41,406 bases of DNA. Origin: Rhodoglobus sp. (lineage in GTDB: Bacteria; Actinomycetota; Actinomycetes; Actinomycetales; Microbacteriaceae). How positions within the stretch are numbered: the first letter of the stretch is position 1; each line of letters starts with the position of its first letter. The position numbers and the translations under genes were made by a program. The stretch spans positions 1-41,406 of the forward strand of contig JAODAV010000026.1 of NCBI GenBank assembly GCA_025463605.1. Reading direction: 5' to 3'. Of this stretch, positions 24,093-32,350 are shown in pieces. Below the pieces are notes generated by a model, which did not search any database, was not told the DNA's origin, and was given only the letters and a program-made list of their open reading frames with translations.

Positions 24093-24145
24093 GTACCATG
24101 GAATGTATCGGTGATCGTATCGCCGCACAAGATCTCGGAGGAGAA

Positions 24146-25219
24146 TTGCCCAGCATTCGAGAGCCGAGGAGAGGCGGTCGACTCCTGCGGGCCCTGACGC
24201 TCGCCGGCGCCGCGCTCTGGTTAGCCGCCCCGCTCGCCCTCGTTGTCGTGCTCACGGTGCAGTCTCGAACCGTCGAACTGACGCCGGCGCGCCCGGTGTG
24301 GGCGACCGTCGAAGCCAACGCCGGACAGGTCACGGAGCCCATCGACGTTGTGCTCGAGTGGCAGGCCGTGTCGCCCGTCGTCGCCCCCGCCTGGAGCGGC
24401 ACCGTGCAGTCCGTGGGCGTGACCGCAGGCTCGACGCTCTCGAGCGGGCAGCCGGTCGCCGTCATCGACGGGGTGACGCGAGTGGGGTACCACTCGCAGC
24501 AACCCTTCTACCGCCCGCTCACACAAGGCGATGGCGGGCAGGATGCCGCCGCCCTCAACACCCTCCTCGCTCAAGCCGGCTTCGACTCGGGTGAGGGCGA
24601 CCGGGTCACCCGATCGACACTCGCCGGAGTACGCAGCTTCGCGGCTGTGCTCGGAGTGCCGAACGCCGACGAGCTCGCGGCCTTCGATCCCTCGTGGCTT
24701 GTCTACCTTCCCGCCCCGGTTGTGGACGTGAGCACAGTGAATCTCGTCGTGGGTGCGCCCGCGCCGCCCGCGGGAACCGTCATCGCCGAACTGGATGACC
24801 GGCTCGCCGCGGCGCGCCTCGCCGCGTCGGGAGGGGACGACGAGACCGAGCGACCGGCGCTCGCGGCGGGCGAGGGGCAGCAACTCACTGTGGCGGGAGT
24901 CGAGCTGCCGCTCGCCGATGATCGCGAGAATGTCGCCGACCTGGTCGCCCTGCGGCAGTTGGTTGCCGACGAGGCGGCAACGGTCTCCGGGCAGCTCTCG
25001 CGCCCGGCGGGAGACCGTGAGTGGGTCGTTCCCGCGGCGGCTGTCGTCGCGGGGGCGGACGGCGTCACGTGCGTCGTGAGCGGAACCCCGGATCGGTTGC
25101 ACTCCGTCGGCGTGGTCGTCGTGGGCGGGCAGCTCGGGCGCGCCATCGTCACGGGCGACCTCACCGCGGGCGACCGGGTGAGCGTGAAACCGGCTGCGGA
25201 GTTGCGCCGATGCGAGTGA
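24146..25219 (+). CDS. Periplasmic-adaptor-like protein with peptidoglycan-binding domain
   Basis: The chosen TTG 24146 follows GGAGGAG (24137-24143) and gives 357 aa; an ATG at 24098 is in frame but lacks such a site. One membrane segment lies at about 19-42. A lipoyl/HlyD-like hairpin edge (PVVAPAWSGTVQSVGVTAGSTLSSGQPVAVID, about 75-106) precedes a PG_binding_1 module (LTQGDGGQDAAALNTLLAQAGF to VRSFAAVLGV, about 120-175). A C-terminal beta domain with WVVPAAAVV follows. Such adaptors work with MacB/FtsX-type ABC exporters, here encoded next door with a 10-bp overlap. Confidence 0.78.
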   Translation: MPSIREPRRGGRLLRALTLAGAALWLAAPLALVVVLTVQSRTVELTPARPVWATVEANAGQVTEPIDVVLEWQAVSPVVAPAWSGTVQSVGVTAGSTLSSGQPVAVIDGVTRVGYHSQQPFYRPLTQGDGGQDAAALNTLLAQAGFDSGEGDRVTRSTLAGVRSFAAVLGVPNADELAAFDPSWLVYLPAPVVDVSTVNLVVGAPAPPAGTVIAELDDRLAAARLAASGGDDETERPALAAGEGQQLTVAGVELPLADDRENVADLVALRQLVADEAATVSGQLSRPAGDREWVVPAAAVVAGADGVTCVVSGTPDRLHSVGVVVVGGQLGRAIVTGDLTAGDRVSVKPAAELRRCE

Positions 25220-25830
25220 GCGTCCGCGGCGTCTCCGTCTCGTGGAGCGGCCGCCGCGTGCTCGACGACGTGTCGGCGGAGTTCGACGGTCCCGCCCGCA
25301 TTTCGATCATGGGCCCCTCGGGGGCGGGCAAGTCGACTCTCCTCGCGGTGATCGCCGGGCAGTTGCGGCCCGACGCGGGATCCGTGGAGGTCGAGGATGG
25401 CGAGCGACCGGAGTGGGTCGTGCAGTCGTCGCCCCTGCTCGCGCGGCGCAGCGCACTGGACAATGCGATGCTCGGCCCGCTCGCGCGCGGGCGTTCCGTG
25501 CTGCGCTCCCGGGTCGCCGCCACTCGCGTGCTCACCGATCTGGGGCTCGGACCGCTCGTTCGCGGGCCGGCGTACGAGTTGTCCGGTGGCGAGCGGCAGC
25601 GGGTCGCCGTGGCGCGGGCCCTCGCGGCGGACGCCCGGCTGGTGCTCGCGGACGAGCCCACGGCATCCCTCGATCACGCCGCAAAGCGATCGGTGATCGC
25701 CGCCCTCGAACGCGCGAGCGCGTACGGCGCCCTGCTGCTCGTCGCGACCCACGATGACGAGGTCGCAGCGGTGTGCGACCGACGCTTCCGGCTGGTCGAC
25801 GGCAGGCTCGTCGAAGAGGATCGCTCGTGA
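25210..25830 (+). CDS. ABC transporter ATPase (MacB/LolD type)
   Basis: This 206-aa ATPase has Walker A GPSGAGKST (about 35-43), a Q-loop region VVQSSPLLARRSALDN, signature LSGGERQRVAVARAL, Walker B LVLADEPTASLD and H-loop ATHDDE. The short form with ERQRVAVARAL is typical of LolD/MacB-type systems. ATG 25210 overlaps the adaptor stop by 10 bp, and its own stop overlaps the permease start by 4 bp (GTGA). The three genes thus form one exporter. Confidence 0.93.
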   Translation: MRVSVRGVSVSWSGRRVLDDVSAEFDGPARISIMGPSGAGKSTLLAVIAGQLRPDAGSVEVEDGERPEWVVQSSPLLARRSALDNAMLGPLARGRSVLRSRVAATRVLTDLGLGPLVRGPAYELSGGERQRVAVARALAADARLVLADEPTASLDHAAKRSVIAALERASAYGALLLVATHDDEVAAVCDRRFRLVDGRLVEEDRS

Positions 25831-26897
25831 GCGGGTTCGCCCGCCGCGTGATCGTGCGCGAGGCCTACGCGAATGCGCTCGCCCACCGGGCGCTCGCGGG
25901 CATCCTCGTGCTCATCGCGGCAATCGCGCCCCTCGCGGCCGTGACGCTCGACATCGTCGACGTCCACGGCAGTGTCGAGCGCGAGCGCGAGCTCGCTGCG
26001 CGCGGATCCACGGTGTTCTCGGTCACCGCCGTCGACCGGCAACTGCTGCCCGCGACCCGCTGCGATGCATTGGGCACGGTCACGGGCGTGGCCTCGGCGG
26101 GTGGCATCACGGCCGTCGAGCGTGTGCACTCCGCGCTCACCGACCGGCGGCCCCTGACATTCGTGTCGGCGACACCCGGACTCGCGGCAGTGCTCTGGCC
26201 GGGCACCACCGCCGTCGACGGCGTCATCGTGGGAGCGTCGATCGGCTCGCAACTTGGCCTCGTTGCGGGCGCCGTGCTTCCCATCGCTCAGGCAGTCGCG
26301 ATACGCTCCCTGCCCGTCGGTGCGGTCGCCCAGCCCTCGACGCGCAGCGCCGACTACGACCTGCTCGTACTGCAGTCGGTGCCCCCGCGCGGCGGCACGT
26401 ACGAGTGCCTCGTCGAGAGCGAGCCGGGTGCTCGCGCGCGTGTCGAGGCGGTGCTGCTCGGCTGGTTCTCGGGCACGGCAACCGCCGTGACCCCGTATTT
26501 CGTCCCGCCAGACACCGGCCGCACTCCGCAGCAGGAGGCTAGCGAGCGCACCTCCGCATGGTTTCCGCTCGCCGCGGCCGGGCTCGTAGCACTCGGGATG
26601 CTCGCGTGGTGGGTCATCCGACGATCCGAGTTCGCGCTCTACGGCGTCATGGGGCTCAGTCGCGACGGGCTCGTGCTCATGCTCGTCACCGAGTGGGCGA
26701 TGCTGTGCCTGCTGCCCGGGTCGATCGGTCTCGCGAACGCGTTGGGGTCATCCGCTGCTCTCCTCGACGATGCCCCGGTCGCCCAAGTAGCGGCGCTCGA
26801 TGTCGTGCGCTATCTCGCGTCGATCTCGGTCATCCCACTCCTTGGGACTGCGCTGCTGACTCGCGTGACGGCGTTCGAGGCGCTCAAGGGCAAGTGA
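25827..26897 (+). CDS. FtsX-like ABC transporter permease
   Basis: From GTG 25827 the protein has 356 aa. One N-terminal membrane segment (about 22-42) is followed by an extracytoplasmic domain of about 190 residues with two cysteines (ATRCDALG, YECLVE). Three C-terminal membrane segments lie between about 250 and 350, ending VTAFEALKGK. This 1 + 3 layout is that of FtsX/MacB/LolCE permeases. Those permeases power adaptors by mechanotransmission rather than moving substrate through the membrane. The substrate may be the secreted protein encoded divergently (inference). Confidence 0.82.
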   Translation: MSGFARRVIVREAYANALAHRALAGILVLIAAIAPLAAVTLDIVDVHGSVERERELAARGSTVFSVTAVDRQLLPATRCDALGTVTGVASAGGITAVERVHSALTDRRPLTFVSATPGLAAVLWPGTTAVDGVIVGASIGSQLGLVAGAVLPIAQAVAIRSLPVGAVAQPSTRSADYDLLVLQSVPPRGGTYECLVESEPGARARVEAVLLGWFSGTATAVTPYFVPPDTGRTPQQEASERTSAWFPLAAAGLVALGMLAWWVIRRSEFALYGVMGLSRDGLVLMLVTEWAMLCLLPGSIGLANALGSSAALLDDAPVAQVAALDVVRYLASISVIPLLGTALLTRVTAFEALKGK

Positions 26898-26909
26898 GCG
26901 GGGGGCAGC

Positions 26910-27362
26910 TCAGTCGCGGCGAGGGGAAGCCATCGCCTCGCGGTACTCGGAGTACCCCGGGCCGATCATGCCGAGAAACGAGATGGAGCCGACCGTGCCC
27001 AGCAGCCCATCCCCGAGCACGTCGCCGCCGACATCGACGTTGACGAGCACCTCGATGATGGGAATCGCGATGAGCACGACGCCGAGCATGAGCCAGGCGA
27101 TCGCGATAACGCGAATGGTCGTCGTGCCCTTGATGAACGTGACGTTCGATACACCCCGGCGCGCGATCCGAGTGGCGAACGTCGACCCGAGCACAACCGC
27201 GGCACCCGCAAGGATTATCACGACGACCTGGTAGCCCTCGGTCTCGTCGGGAAACAACAGGATCCAACCGAGTAGGTACAGATCGACGAGCAGTGACCAC
27301 CAGTAGACCACGAGCCACAGCACCTGGCTCGTCGGCAGCACGGTGCCGGTGGTGTCGCTCAT
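26910..27362 (-). CDS. Four-helix membrane protein of unknown function
   Basis: This 150-aa protein has about four hydrophobic segments (13-36, 45-62, 84-106 and 122-135). A hydrophilic loop (ATRIARRGVSNVTFIKGTT) lies between the second and third. ATG 27362 is preceded by GGGAGG, so it is translated from a leader, unlike many neighbours. No family is recognised. It lies between the convergent export operon and the divergent purD. Confidence 0.75.
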   Translation of the reverse strand: MSDTTGTVLPTSQVLWLVVYWWSLLVDLYLLGWILLFPDETEGYQVVVIILAGAAVVLGSTFATRIARRGVSNVTFIKGTTTIRVIAIAWLMLGVVLIAIPIIEVLVNVDVGGDVLGDGLLGTVGSISFLGMIGPGYSEYREAMASPRRD

Positions 27363-27404
27363 CGTGCCTCCCGGCTCGCGAAGTCAGCCACCAGATTAGC
27401 GAAG

Positions 27405-27410
27405 TAGGGT
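27405..27410 (+). promoter_or_regulatory. -10 element (TAGGGT) of purD
   Basis: TAGGGT ends 7 nt before GTG 27418, pointing to a leaderless purD-purC mRNA. Confidence 0.5.
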
Positions 27411-27417
27411 TGATCTC

Positions 27418-28659
27418 GTGCGAATCCTCGTCCTCGGTTCCGGCGCCCGCGAGCACGCCATAGTCACGTCGCTCCTCGCCGAGGCCAGCGCGCACGAGAT
27501 CACGGCCGCTCCGGGAAACGCGGGGATCGCCGCGGTCGTTCCCATCGTGGCACTCGACCCGACGCGCAAAGACGTCGTGACCGAGTACGCGCTCGACAAC
27601 GACATCGAACTCGTCATCATCGGTCCAGAGGCACCGCTCGTCGCGGGCGTTGCCGACGCACTTCGCCAGCGCGGCATCGCCGTCTTCGGCCCGGGCAAGG
27701 CGGCCGCCGCGCTCGAGGGCAGCAAGACCTTTGCGAAACGGATCATGGATGCCGCGGGCGTGCCCACCGGCGCAGCGACGCGAGCCGGCACCCTCGAGGA
27801 GGCCGTCGGCGCCATCGACGAGTACGGCGCGCCGTACGTCGTGAAGGCGGACGGGCTCGCGGCGGGCAAGGGCGTGCTCGTGACCCCGGACCGCGACGCC
27901 GCGATCGCGCATGCGAGCTTCTGGCTCGCCCAAGGACCGGTGCTCGTCGAGGAGTACCTCGCCGGGCAGGAGGTCTCGCTCTTCCTGCTGAGCGACGGAC
28001 ACACGGTGCTGCCGCTCTCGCCCGCGCAGGACTACAAGCGCATCTTCGACGGTGACGAAGGCCCGAACACCGGCGGGATGGGCGCGTATTCGCCGCTCCC
28101 GTGGCTCGACGAGGGTTTCGTCGACGAGGTGATCGACACCATCGCGCTGCCCACCGTGCGACAGCTCGCGAGTGAGCGCACACCATTCATCGGTTTGCTC
28201 TACTGCGGCCTCATCGTCACCCGGAAGGGCATCCGGGTGATCGAATTCAACGCCCGGTTCGGCGATCCGGAGACCCAGGTCGTGCTGCCCCGACTGATCA
28301 CGCCGCTGAGCGGACTGCTTCATGCCGCGGCGACCGGTGAGCTGGGCTCGATGCCACGGCCCGAGTTCTCCGACGAGGTTGCCGTCACCGTGGTGCTGGC
28401 GAGTGAGGGCTACCCCGACGACCCGGTGACCGGTCGGGTGATCTCGGGGCTCGACGAGGTGCGCGACGTCACAGTCGCCCACGCGGCCACAGCGCTCGTC
28501 GACGGCAAGTACGTCGCGACGGGCGGCCGCGTGCTGAGCGTCGTCGCGACCGGGCCCGATTTCGCGTCCGCTCGTGGCAAGGCGTACGCGGCGCTCGAGA
28601 CCATTCATCTGGAGGGCGGCCAGTACCGCACCGACATCGCGCTGCGGGTCGCCGAGTGA
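27418..28659 (+). CDS. purD: Phosphoribosylamine-glycine ligase (GAR synthetase)
   Basis: This 413-aa ATP-grasp enzyme joins glycine to phosphoribosylamine, step 2 of purine synthesis. The start VRILVLGSGAREHAI, IGPEAPLVAGVADAL, ADGLAAGKGVLV (ATP-grasp), SPAQDYKRIFDGDEGPNTGGMGAYSP and IEFNARFGDPETQVVLPRL are diagnostic. Length is normal. GTG 27418 is fixed by the VLGSGAREH motif and the upstream -10. The stop overlaps purC by 4 bp (GTGA), so purD and purC are one operon. Confidence 0.97.
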   Translation: MRILVLGSGAREHAIVTSLLAEASAHEITAAPGNAGIAAVVPIVALDPTRKDVVTEYALDNDIELVIIGPEAPLVAGVADALRQRGIAVFGPGKAAAALEGSKTFAKRIMDAAGVPTGAATRAGTLEEAVGAIDEYGAPYVVKADGLAAGKGVLVTPDRDAAIAHASFWLAQGPVLVEEYLAGQEVSLFLLSDGHTVLPLSPAQDYKRIFDGDEGPNTGGMGAYSPLPWLDEGFVDEVIDTIALPTVRQLASERTPFIGLLYCGLIVTRKGIRVIEFNARFGDPETQVVLPRLITPLSGLLHAAATGELGSMPRPEFSDEVAVTVVLASEGYPDDPVTGRVISGLDEVRDVTVAHAATALVDGKYVATGGRVLSVVATGPDFASARGKAYAALETIHLEGGQYRTDIALRVAE

Positions 28660-29510
28660 GTCTCGACGGCTGGCAGCACACGTACTCGGGCAAGGTGCGG
28701 GACCTCTACGAGTCCGACACGCAGCCCGACCGGATGCTCGTGGTGGCAAGCGATCGCGTGAGCGCCTTCGATCACGTGCTGGAGCCGGGCATCCCGGGTA
28801 AGGGCGTGCTGCTCACGACCCTGAGCCTGTGGTGGTTCGATCGGCTCGCCGACTACCCCAACCACCTCACGAATGGCGACGTGCCCGACGAGGTCGCCGG
28901 GCGCGCGATGCTCGTCAAGAGACTCGACATGTACCCGATCGAGTGCGTCGTGCGCGGCTACCTCTCGGGGAGCGGCTGGGTCGAGTACCAGCAATCGCAA
29001 TCGGTGTGCGGCGTGGCCCTGCCCGCGGGTCTCTCCGACGGCGATCGGCTGCCCGAGCCCATCTACACGCCCGCCTTCAAGGCCCCGCTCGGCGCGCACG
29101 ACGAGAACATCAGCTTCGAGCGCACGGTCGAGCTCGTCGGGGCGGATGCCGCGGCGGCCTTGCGGGACCGCTCGCTCGAGGTGTACTCCCGGGCATCCTC
29201 GATTGCCGAGGACCGCGGACTCATCCTCGCCGACACCAAATTCGAGTTCGGGGCCGATCCCGTCACGGCTGAACTGACGCTCGCCGACGAGGTGCTCACC
29301 TCCGACAGCAGCCGGTATTGGGACGCCGCGGTCTACACCTCGAGCACCTCGGCGCACGAGCGAATTGCCAGCTTCGACAAGCAGATCGTGCGCGACTGGC
29401 TCGCCGCGAACTGGAACAAGACGGGCACCCCGCCGCGGCTGCCCGCCGAGATCGTGGAGCGCACGGCTACGCGCTACCGCGAACTGATCGAGCGCCTCAC
29501 CGGCCGCTGA
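28656..29510 (+). CDS. purC: SAICAR synthetase
   Basis: This 284-aa enzyme condenses CAIR with aspartate (step 8 of purine synthesis). YSGKVRDLY, VASDRVSAFDHVLEPGIPGKG, VRGYLSGSGWVEYQ and LILADTKFEFG are characteristic of PurC. The GTG 28656 start overlaps purD. No hairpin with a T run is seen in the 28 bp before the convergent SARP gene. Confidence 0.97.
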   Translation: MSLDGWQHTYSGKVRDLYESDTQPDRMLVVASDRVSAFDHVLEPGIPGKGVLLTTLSLWWFDRLADYPNHLTNGDVPDEVAGRAMLVKRLDMYPIECVVRGYLSGSGWVEYQQSQSVCGVALPAGLSDGDRLPEPIYTPAFKAPLGAHDENISFERTVELVGADAAAALRDRSLEVYSRASSIAEDRGLILADTKFEFGADPVTAELTLADEVLTSDSSRYWDAAVYTSSTSAHERIASFDKQIVRDWLAANWNKTGTPPRLPAEIVERTATRYRELIERLTGR

Positions 29511-29538
29511 GTTCGAAGGGCTCACGGGGTCCCGCTCG

Positions 29539-32316
29539 CTAGGTCGCCCCCGCCGCGTCCTCGGGCGGAGCGATGGTGAGTGCGAACTCGATCGCCTTCG
29601 CGTAGGGCATCGCCGCGCCGCGCGCGTAGTACTCGTCCCACTCCTGCGTCGTGAGTCCCTGGCGCACGGGATTGCGTCGCGTCGCGTCGTCGGTGTCTTT
29701 CTGCGCCGGGAAGAGCCCGTATTGGCGCGCGACGTTGTCGTGAAAGCCGAACAGCAGCGCGCCGTCGCGGTGCCGCTCGAGGTATGCGCACGCGCCCGCC
29801 AAAGTGTCGAGGTGGGAAAGCGCCGAGGTCGCGGATGGCCCGCGAGCCGCGAGCAGGAGGCCGCGGCGTGCGAGACGGGCGGCATCCTTTCCCCGTTTGA
29901 GGTCGACCATGATCTTGGCCGACATGTAGAGGGCGGAGCCGTGGCACCACCCGTACCCGATGCGGGCACAGAGGCGCTGCGCCTCCGCGAGAACGTCGAG
30001 GGCCTTCGCCGGACGGCCGAGAGCACGCAGCAGCTGTCCGTGCATCGACAGCAATTCGGCCTGCACCCAGGCCGGGTAATGCGACAGGTCGGGAAGCTCG
30101 AAATCCGCGTACGCCGGCAACTTCTCGAGCTTGAGCAGCGAGTCGGCGTACCGCTCATAGCCGAGGATGAGCTGCAGTGCGGTCTCATTCCCCGCCCGCT
30201 GCGCAGCCGAGACACCCGCGGCGATCGAGTCGTACATCTCGCGCTGGTCGCCGCTCTGAAACGCGAACATGATCGCGCCGACCCGAGCCCAGGCCTCGAT
30301 CTCGGGATCGGCGTCGCCTGGCACGGCAAGGGCGCGACTCATCCAGATGCGCCCGTCGGGAATCGAATTGCGGCGGAACCAGTGCCAGGCGAGACCGCCA
30401 ACGAGGCGAAGTGCGAGATTGCGGTCGCCCGCCTCGATCGCCGTGTCGAGTGCGAGGTGGAAGTCGGGGCGTCCCGCTTCAAGGGTCACCTGCAGTGCGG
30501 TCTCGCCCGCACCGCGCAGCTCTTCGCGCAGCGTGTCGAGCTGTGCCGCGTGCCACTGTGCGTGGCGGCGCAGCCACCGGGAGCGCTCCTCCTCCGAGGC
30601 CAGCGGGGTCGCGTACTGGCGAACGGACTCGAGCAGCCGATACCGCCGCGTGCCGTCCGCCGCGACCGTGACGGCGACGAGCGACTTCTGCGCGAGCGAG
30701 GCGGTAAGCCTGCGCGCATCGATGTCGCTCTCGCAGATGCCGGCGACCGTGTCGAGCGTGAAGCTTCCCGCGAAGCCGGCGAGCTGGGCGAGCATGCGTC
30801 GCTCCGGTTCGTCGAGCAGCCCGAAGCTCCAGTCGATCACGGAAGCGAGACTGCGGTGGCGAGCGGCTCCCCGCGGCGATTCGACCTGCATCGAACCCTG
30901 CTCCACCGAATGCTCCAGCTCAGTCAGGTCGAGCACGTCAGCGAGACTCGCAACCAGTTCGATGCCGAGAGGCAGGCCGTCGAGCCTGCGGCAGATCGCG
31001 CGAATCGTCGCGAGGTCTTTGGGTGTGGCTTCGAACTCGGGGCGCACGTCGCGAACCCGGTCCACGAACAGCGCGACCGCGTCGTCGAGCATGACGTCGT
31101 CCCAGGTGCGGATGATGACGACCCGTTCGCCGGGAATGCGCAGCGCTTCACGGCTCGTCACCAGCACGGCGAGCCCCGGACAGCGCGCGACGATGTCGGA
31201 CACGAACTCGGCGACGTCGGCGAGCACGTGCTCCGCGTTGTCGAGGATGAGCAAGGTGCGGCGAGCGGAGAGCTGCCGCGCCACCGATTCGATCGCTCCG
31301 TCGTTCGAGCCGACGGCATCCGAGACGGCGGCGAGGATGTCGCTGCCGATGAGATCGGCGAGCTCGATGACCCACTGCACTTCGTCTCCGGTGCGCGTCG
31401 CCCTGCGGGCGCTCTCCATCGCCAGTCGCGTCTTGCCTACGCCGCCGGCACCGACGAGCGTCACCACGCGGGCCTCGAGGCGGGCCGCCTCGATCGCGTC
31501 GAGCTCCTCCCGGCGTCCGACGAGTTGTGTCAGGGGCACCGCGACGCCGTGCCGCTCGACCTCCGACACCGAGGTCTCGGCGATCGCAGCATCCCGTCGC
31601 ACGATGGAGGCTCTCAGTTGCTCGGATGCCTCGGGAAGGTCGAGCCCCTCGGAGTCACGAAGTCGGCGGCGGAAGCCGTCGATCGTGGCGAGGGCGTCGC
31701 TCGGGCGCCCGGCCTTGGAGAGCGCCGTGGCGAGAAGGATGACGGGCCGCTCATGCAGCGGCGAGGCCTCGACCATGCGCGCTAGCGGGGCCAGGGCATC
31801 CTCGACATCGCCGCGAGCGATGCGCAACTCGGTGAGCCGCAGTGCGGCTGTGCGCACGCTGTCGGCGAGGGCGGCGCGCTCGCGGGCGACGAAGGGGAAG
31901 CGGTCGAGCCGCGGAAACAGAGTCTCGCCCCACAGGCGCTCGGCCTGACGCAGTTGGTCGAATGCGGCGGTCGGATCCTGCTCGTCCGCTGCCGTCGCAA
32001 TGAGGGCGCGCAGTCGGTGCAAGTCGACGTTCTCCCGCGGAACGGTGAGCGAGTACCCCGCGCGACCCCCGGTGAGCACGTCGCCCATGACGCCCGAACG
32101 CAATCGCGAGACCTGGGAGCGGATGGTGTTGAGCGCTCCCGCCGTGGGCTCGTCCCACAGATCCTCGATGAGCCCCTCACCGGGAACCGTCACTCCGGGC
32201 TCGAGCGCGAGTCGCGCGACGATGCCACTCGTGAGTCCGATCTTGAGGTCGACCGGCTCGCCATCGACCGTCAGGCCGAAGTCACCGAGGAGTGTGACTC
32301 GGGCAAGGGCGTTCAC
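29539..32316 (-). CDS. AfsR/SARP-like regulator with NB-ARC ATPase and TPR-like region
   Basis: From GTG 32316 the protein has 925 aa. Residues about 1-95 form an OmpR-type winged helix (ALNTIRSQVSRLRSGV). A BTAD domain (about 97-240, SPLHERPVILLATALSKAGRPSDALATID) follows. The NB-ARC/STAND ATPase has Walker A GAGGVGKT (289-296), Walker B LLILDN (355-360) and a GLPLGIEL motif. Helical TPR-like repeats continue to the end. Such proteins activate nearby secondary or stress genes when ATP is bound. It lies 34 bp after a FAD oxidoreductase gene in the same direction. GTG 32316 lies 6 nt after TATTCT; an ATG at 32337 is in frame but upstream of that -10. Confidence 0.87.
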   Translation of the reverse strand: MNALARVTLLGDFGLTVDGEPVDLKIGLTSGIVARLALEPGVTVPGEGLIEDLWDEPTAGALNTIRSQVSRLRSGVMGDVLTGGRAGYSLTVPRENVDLHRLRALIATAADEQDPTAAFDQLRQAERLWGETLFPRLDRFPFVARERAALADSVRTAALRLTELRIARGDVEDALAPLARMVEASPLHERPVILLATALSKAGRPSDALATIDGFRRRLRDSEGLDLPEASEQLRASIVRRDAAIAETSVSEVERHGVAVPLTQLVGRREELDAIEAARLEARVVTLVGAGGVGKTRLAMESARRATRTGDEVQWVIELADLIGSDILAAVSDAVGSNDGAIESVARQLSARRTLLILDNAEHVLADVAEFVSDIVARCPGLAVLVTSREALRIPGERVVIIRTWDDVMLDDAVALFVDRVRDVRPEFEATPKDLATIRAICRRLDGLPLGIELVASLADVLDLTELEHSVEQGSMQVESPRGAARHRSLASVIDWSFGLLDEPERRMLAQLAGFAGSFTLDTVAGICESDIDARRLTASLAQKSLVAVTVAADGTRRYRLLESVRQYATPLASEEERSRWLRRHAQWHAAQLDTLREELRGAGETALQVTLEAGRPDFHLALDTAIEAGDRNLALRLVGGLAWHWFRRNSIPDGRIWMSRALAVPGDADPEIEAWARVGAIMFAFQSGDQREMYDSIAAGVSAAQRAGNETALQLILGYERYADSLLKLEKLPAYADFELPDLSHYPAWVQAELLSMHGQLLRALGRPAKALDVLAEAQRLCARIGYGWCHGSALYMSAKIMVDLKRGKDAARLARRGLLLAARGPSATSALSHLDTLAGACAYLERHRDGALLFGFHDNVARQYGLFPAQKDTDDATRRNPVRQGLTTQEWDEYYARGAAMPYAKAIEFALTIAPPEDAAGAT

Positions 32317-32322
32317 GCTGCC

Positions 32323-32328
32323 AGAATA
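32323..32328 (-). promoter_or_regulatory. -10 element (TATTCT) of the SARP gene
   Basis: TATTCT on the minus strand ends 6 nt before GTG 32316. It gives the regulator its own leaderless transcript besides read-through from the FAD oxidoreductase gene. Confidence 0.5.
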
Positions 32329-32350
32329 GCGAGTCATCCTCGCGGCCGGT

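Noticed and set aside
26884..28749. Minus-strand open frame of about 620 codons opposite purD
   Set aside because: It is a shadow of purD and the four-helix membrane gene; no motif.
29722..31785. Plus-strand open frame of about 690 codons opposite the SARP gene
   Set aside because: Complement-strand artefact; the SARP frame has clear wHTH, BTAD and NB-ARC motifs.
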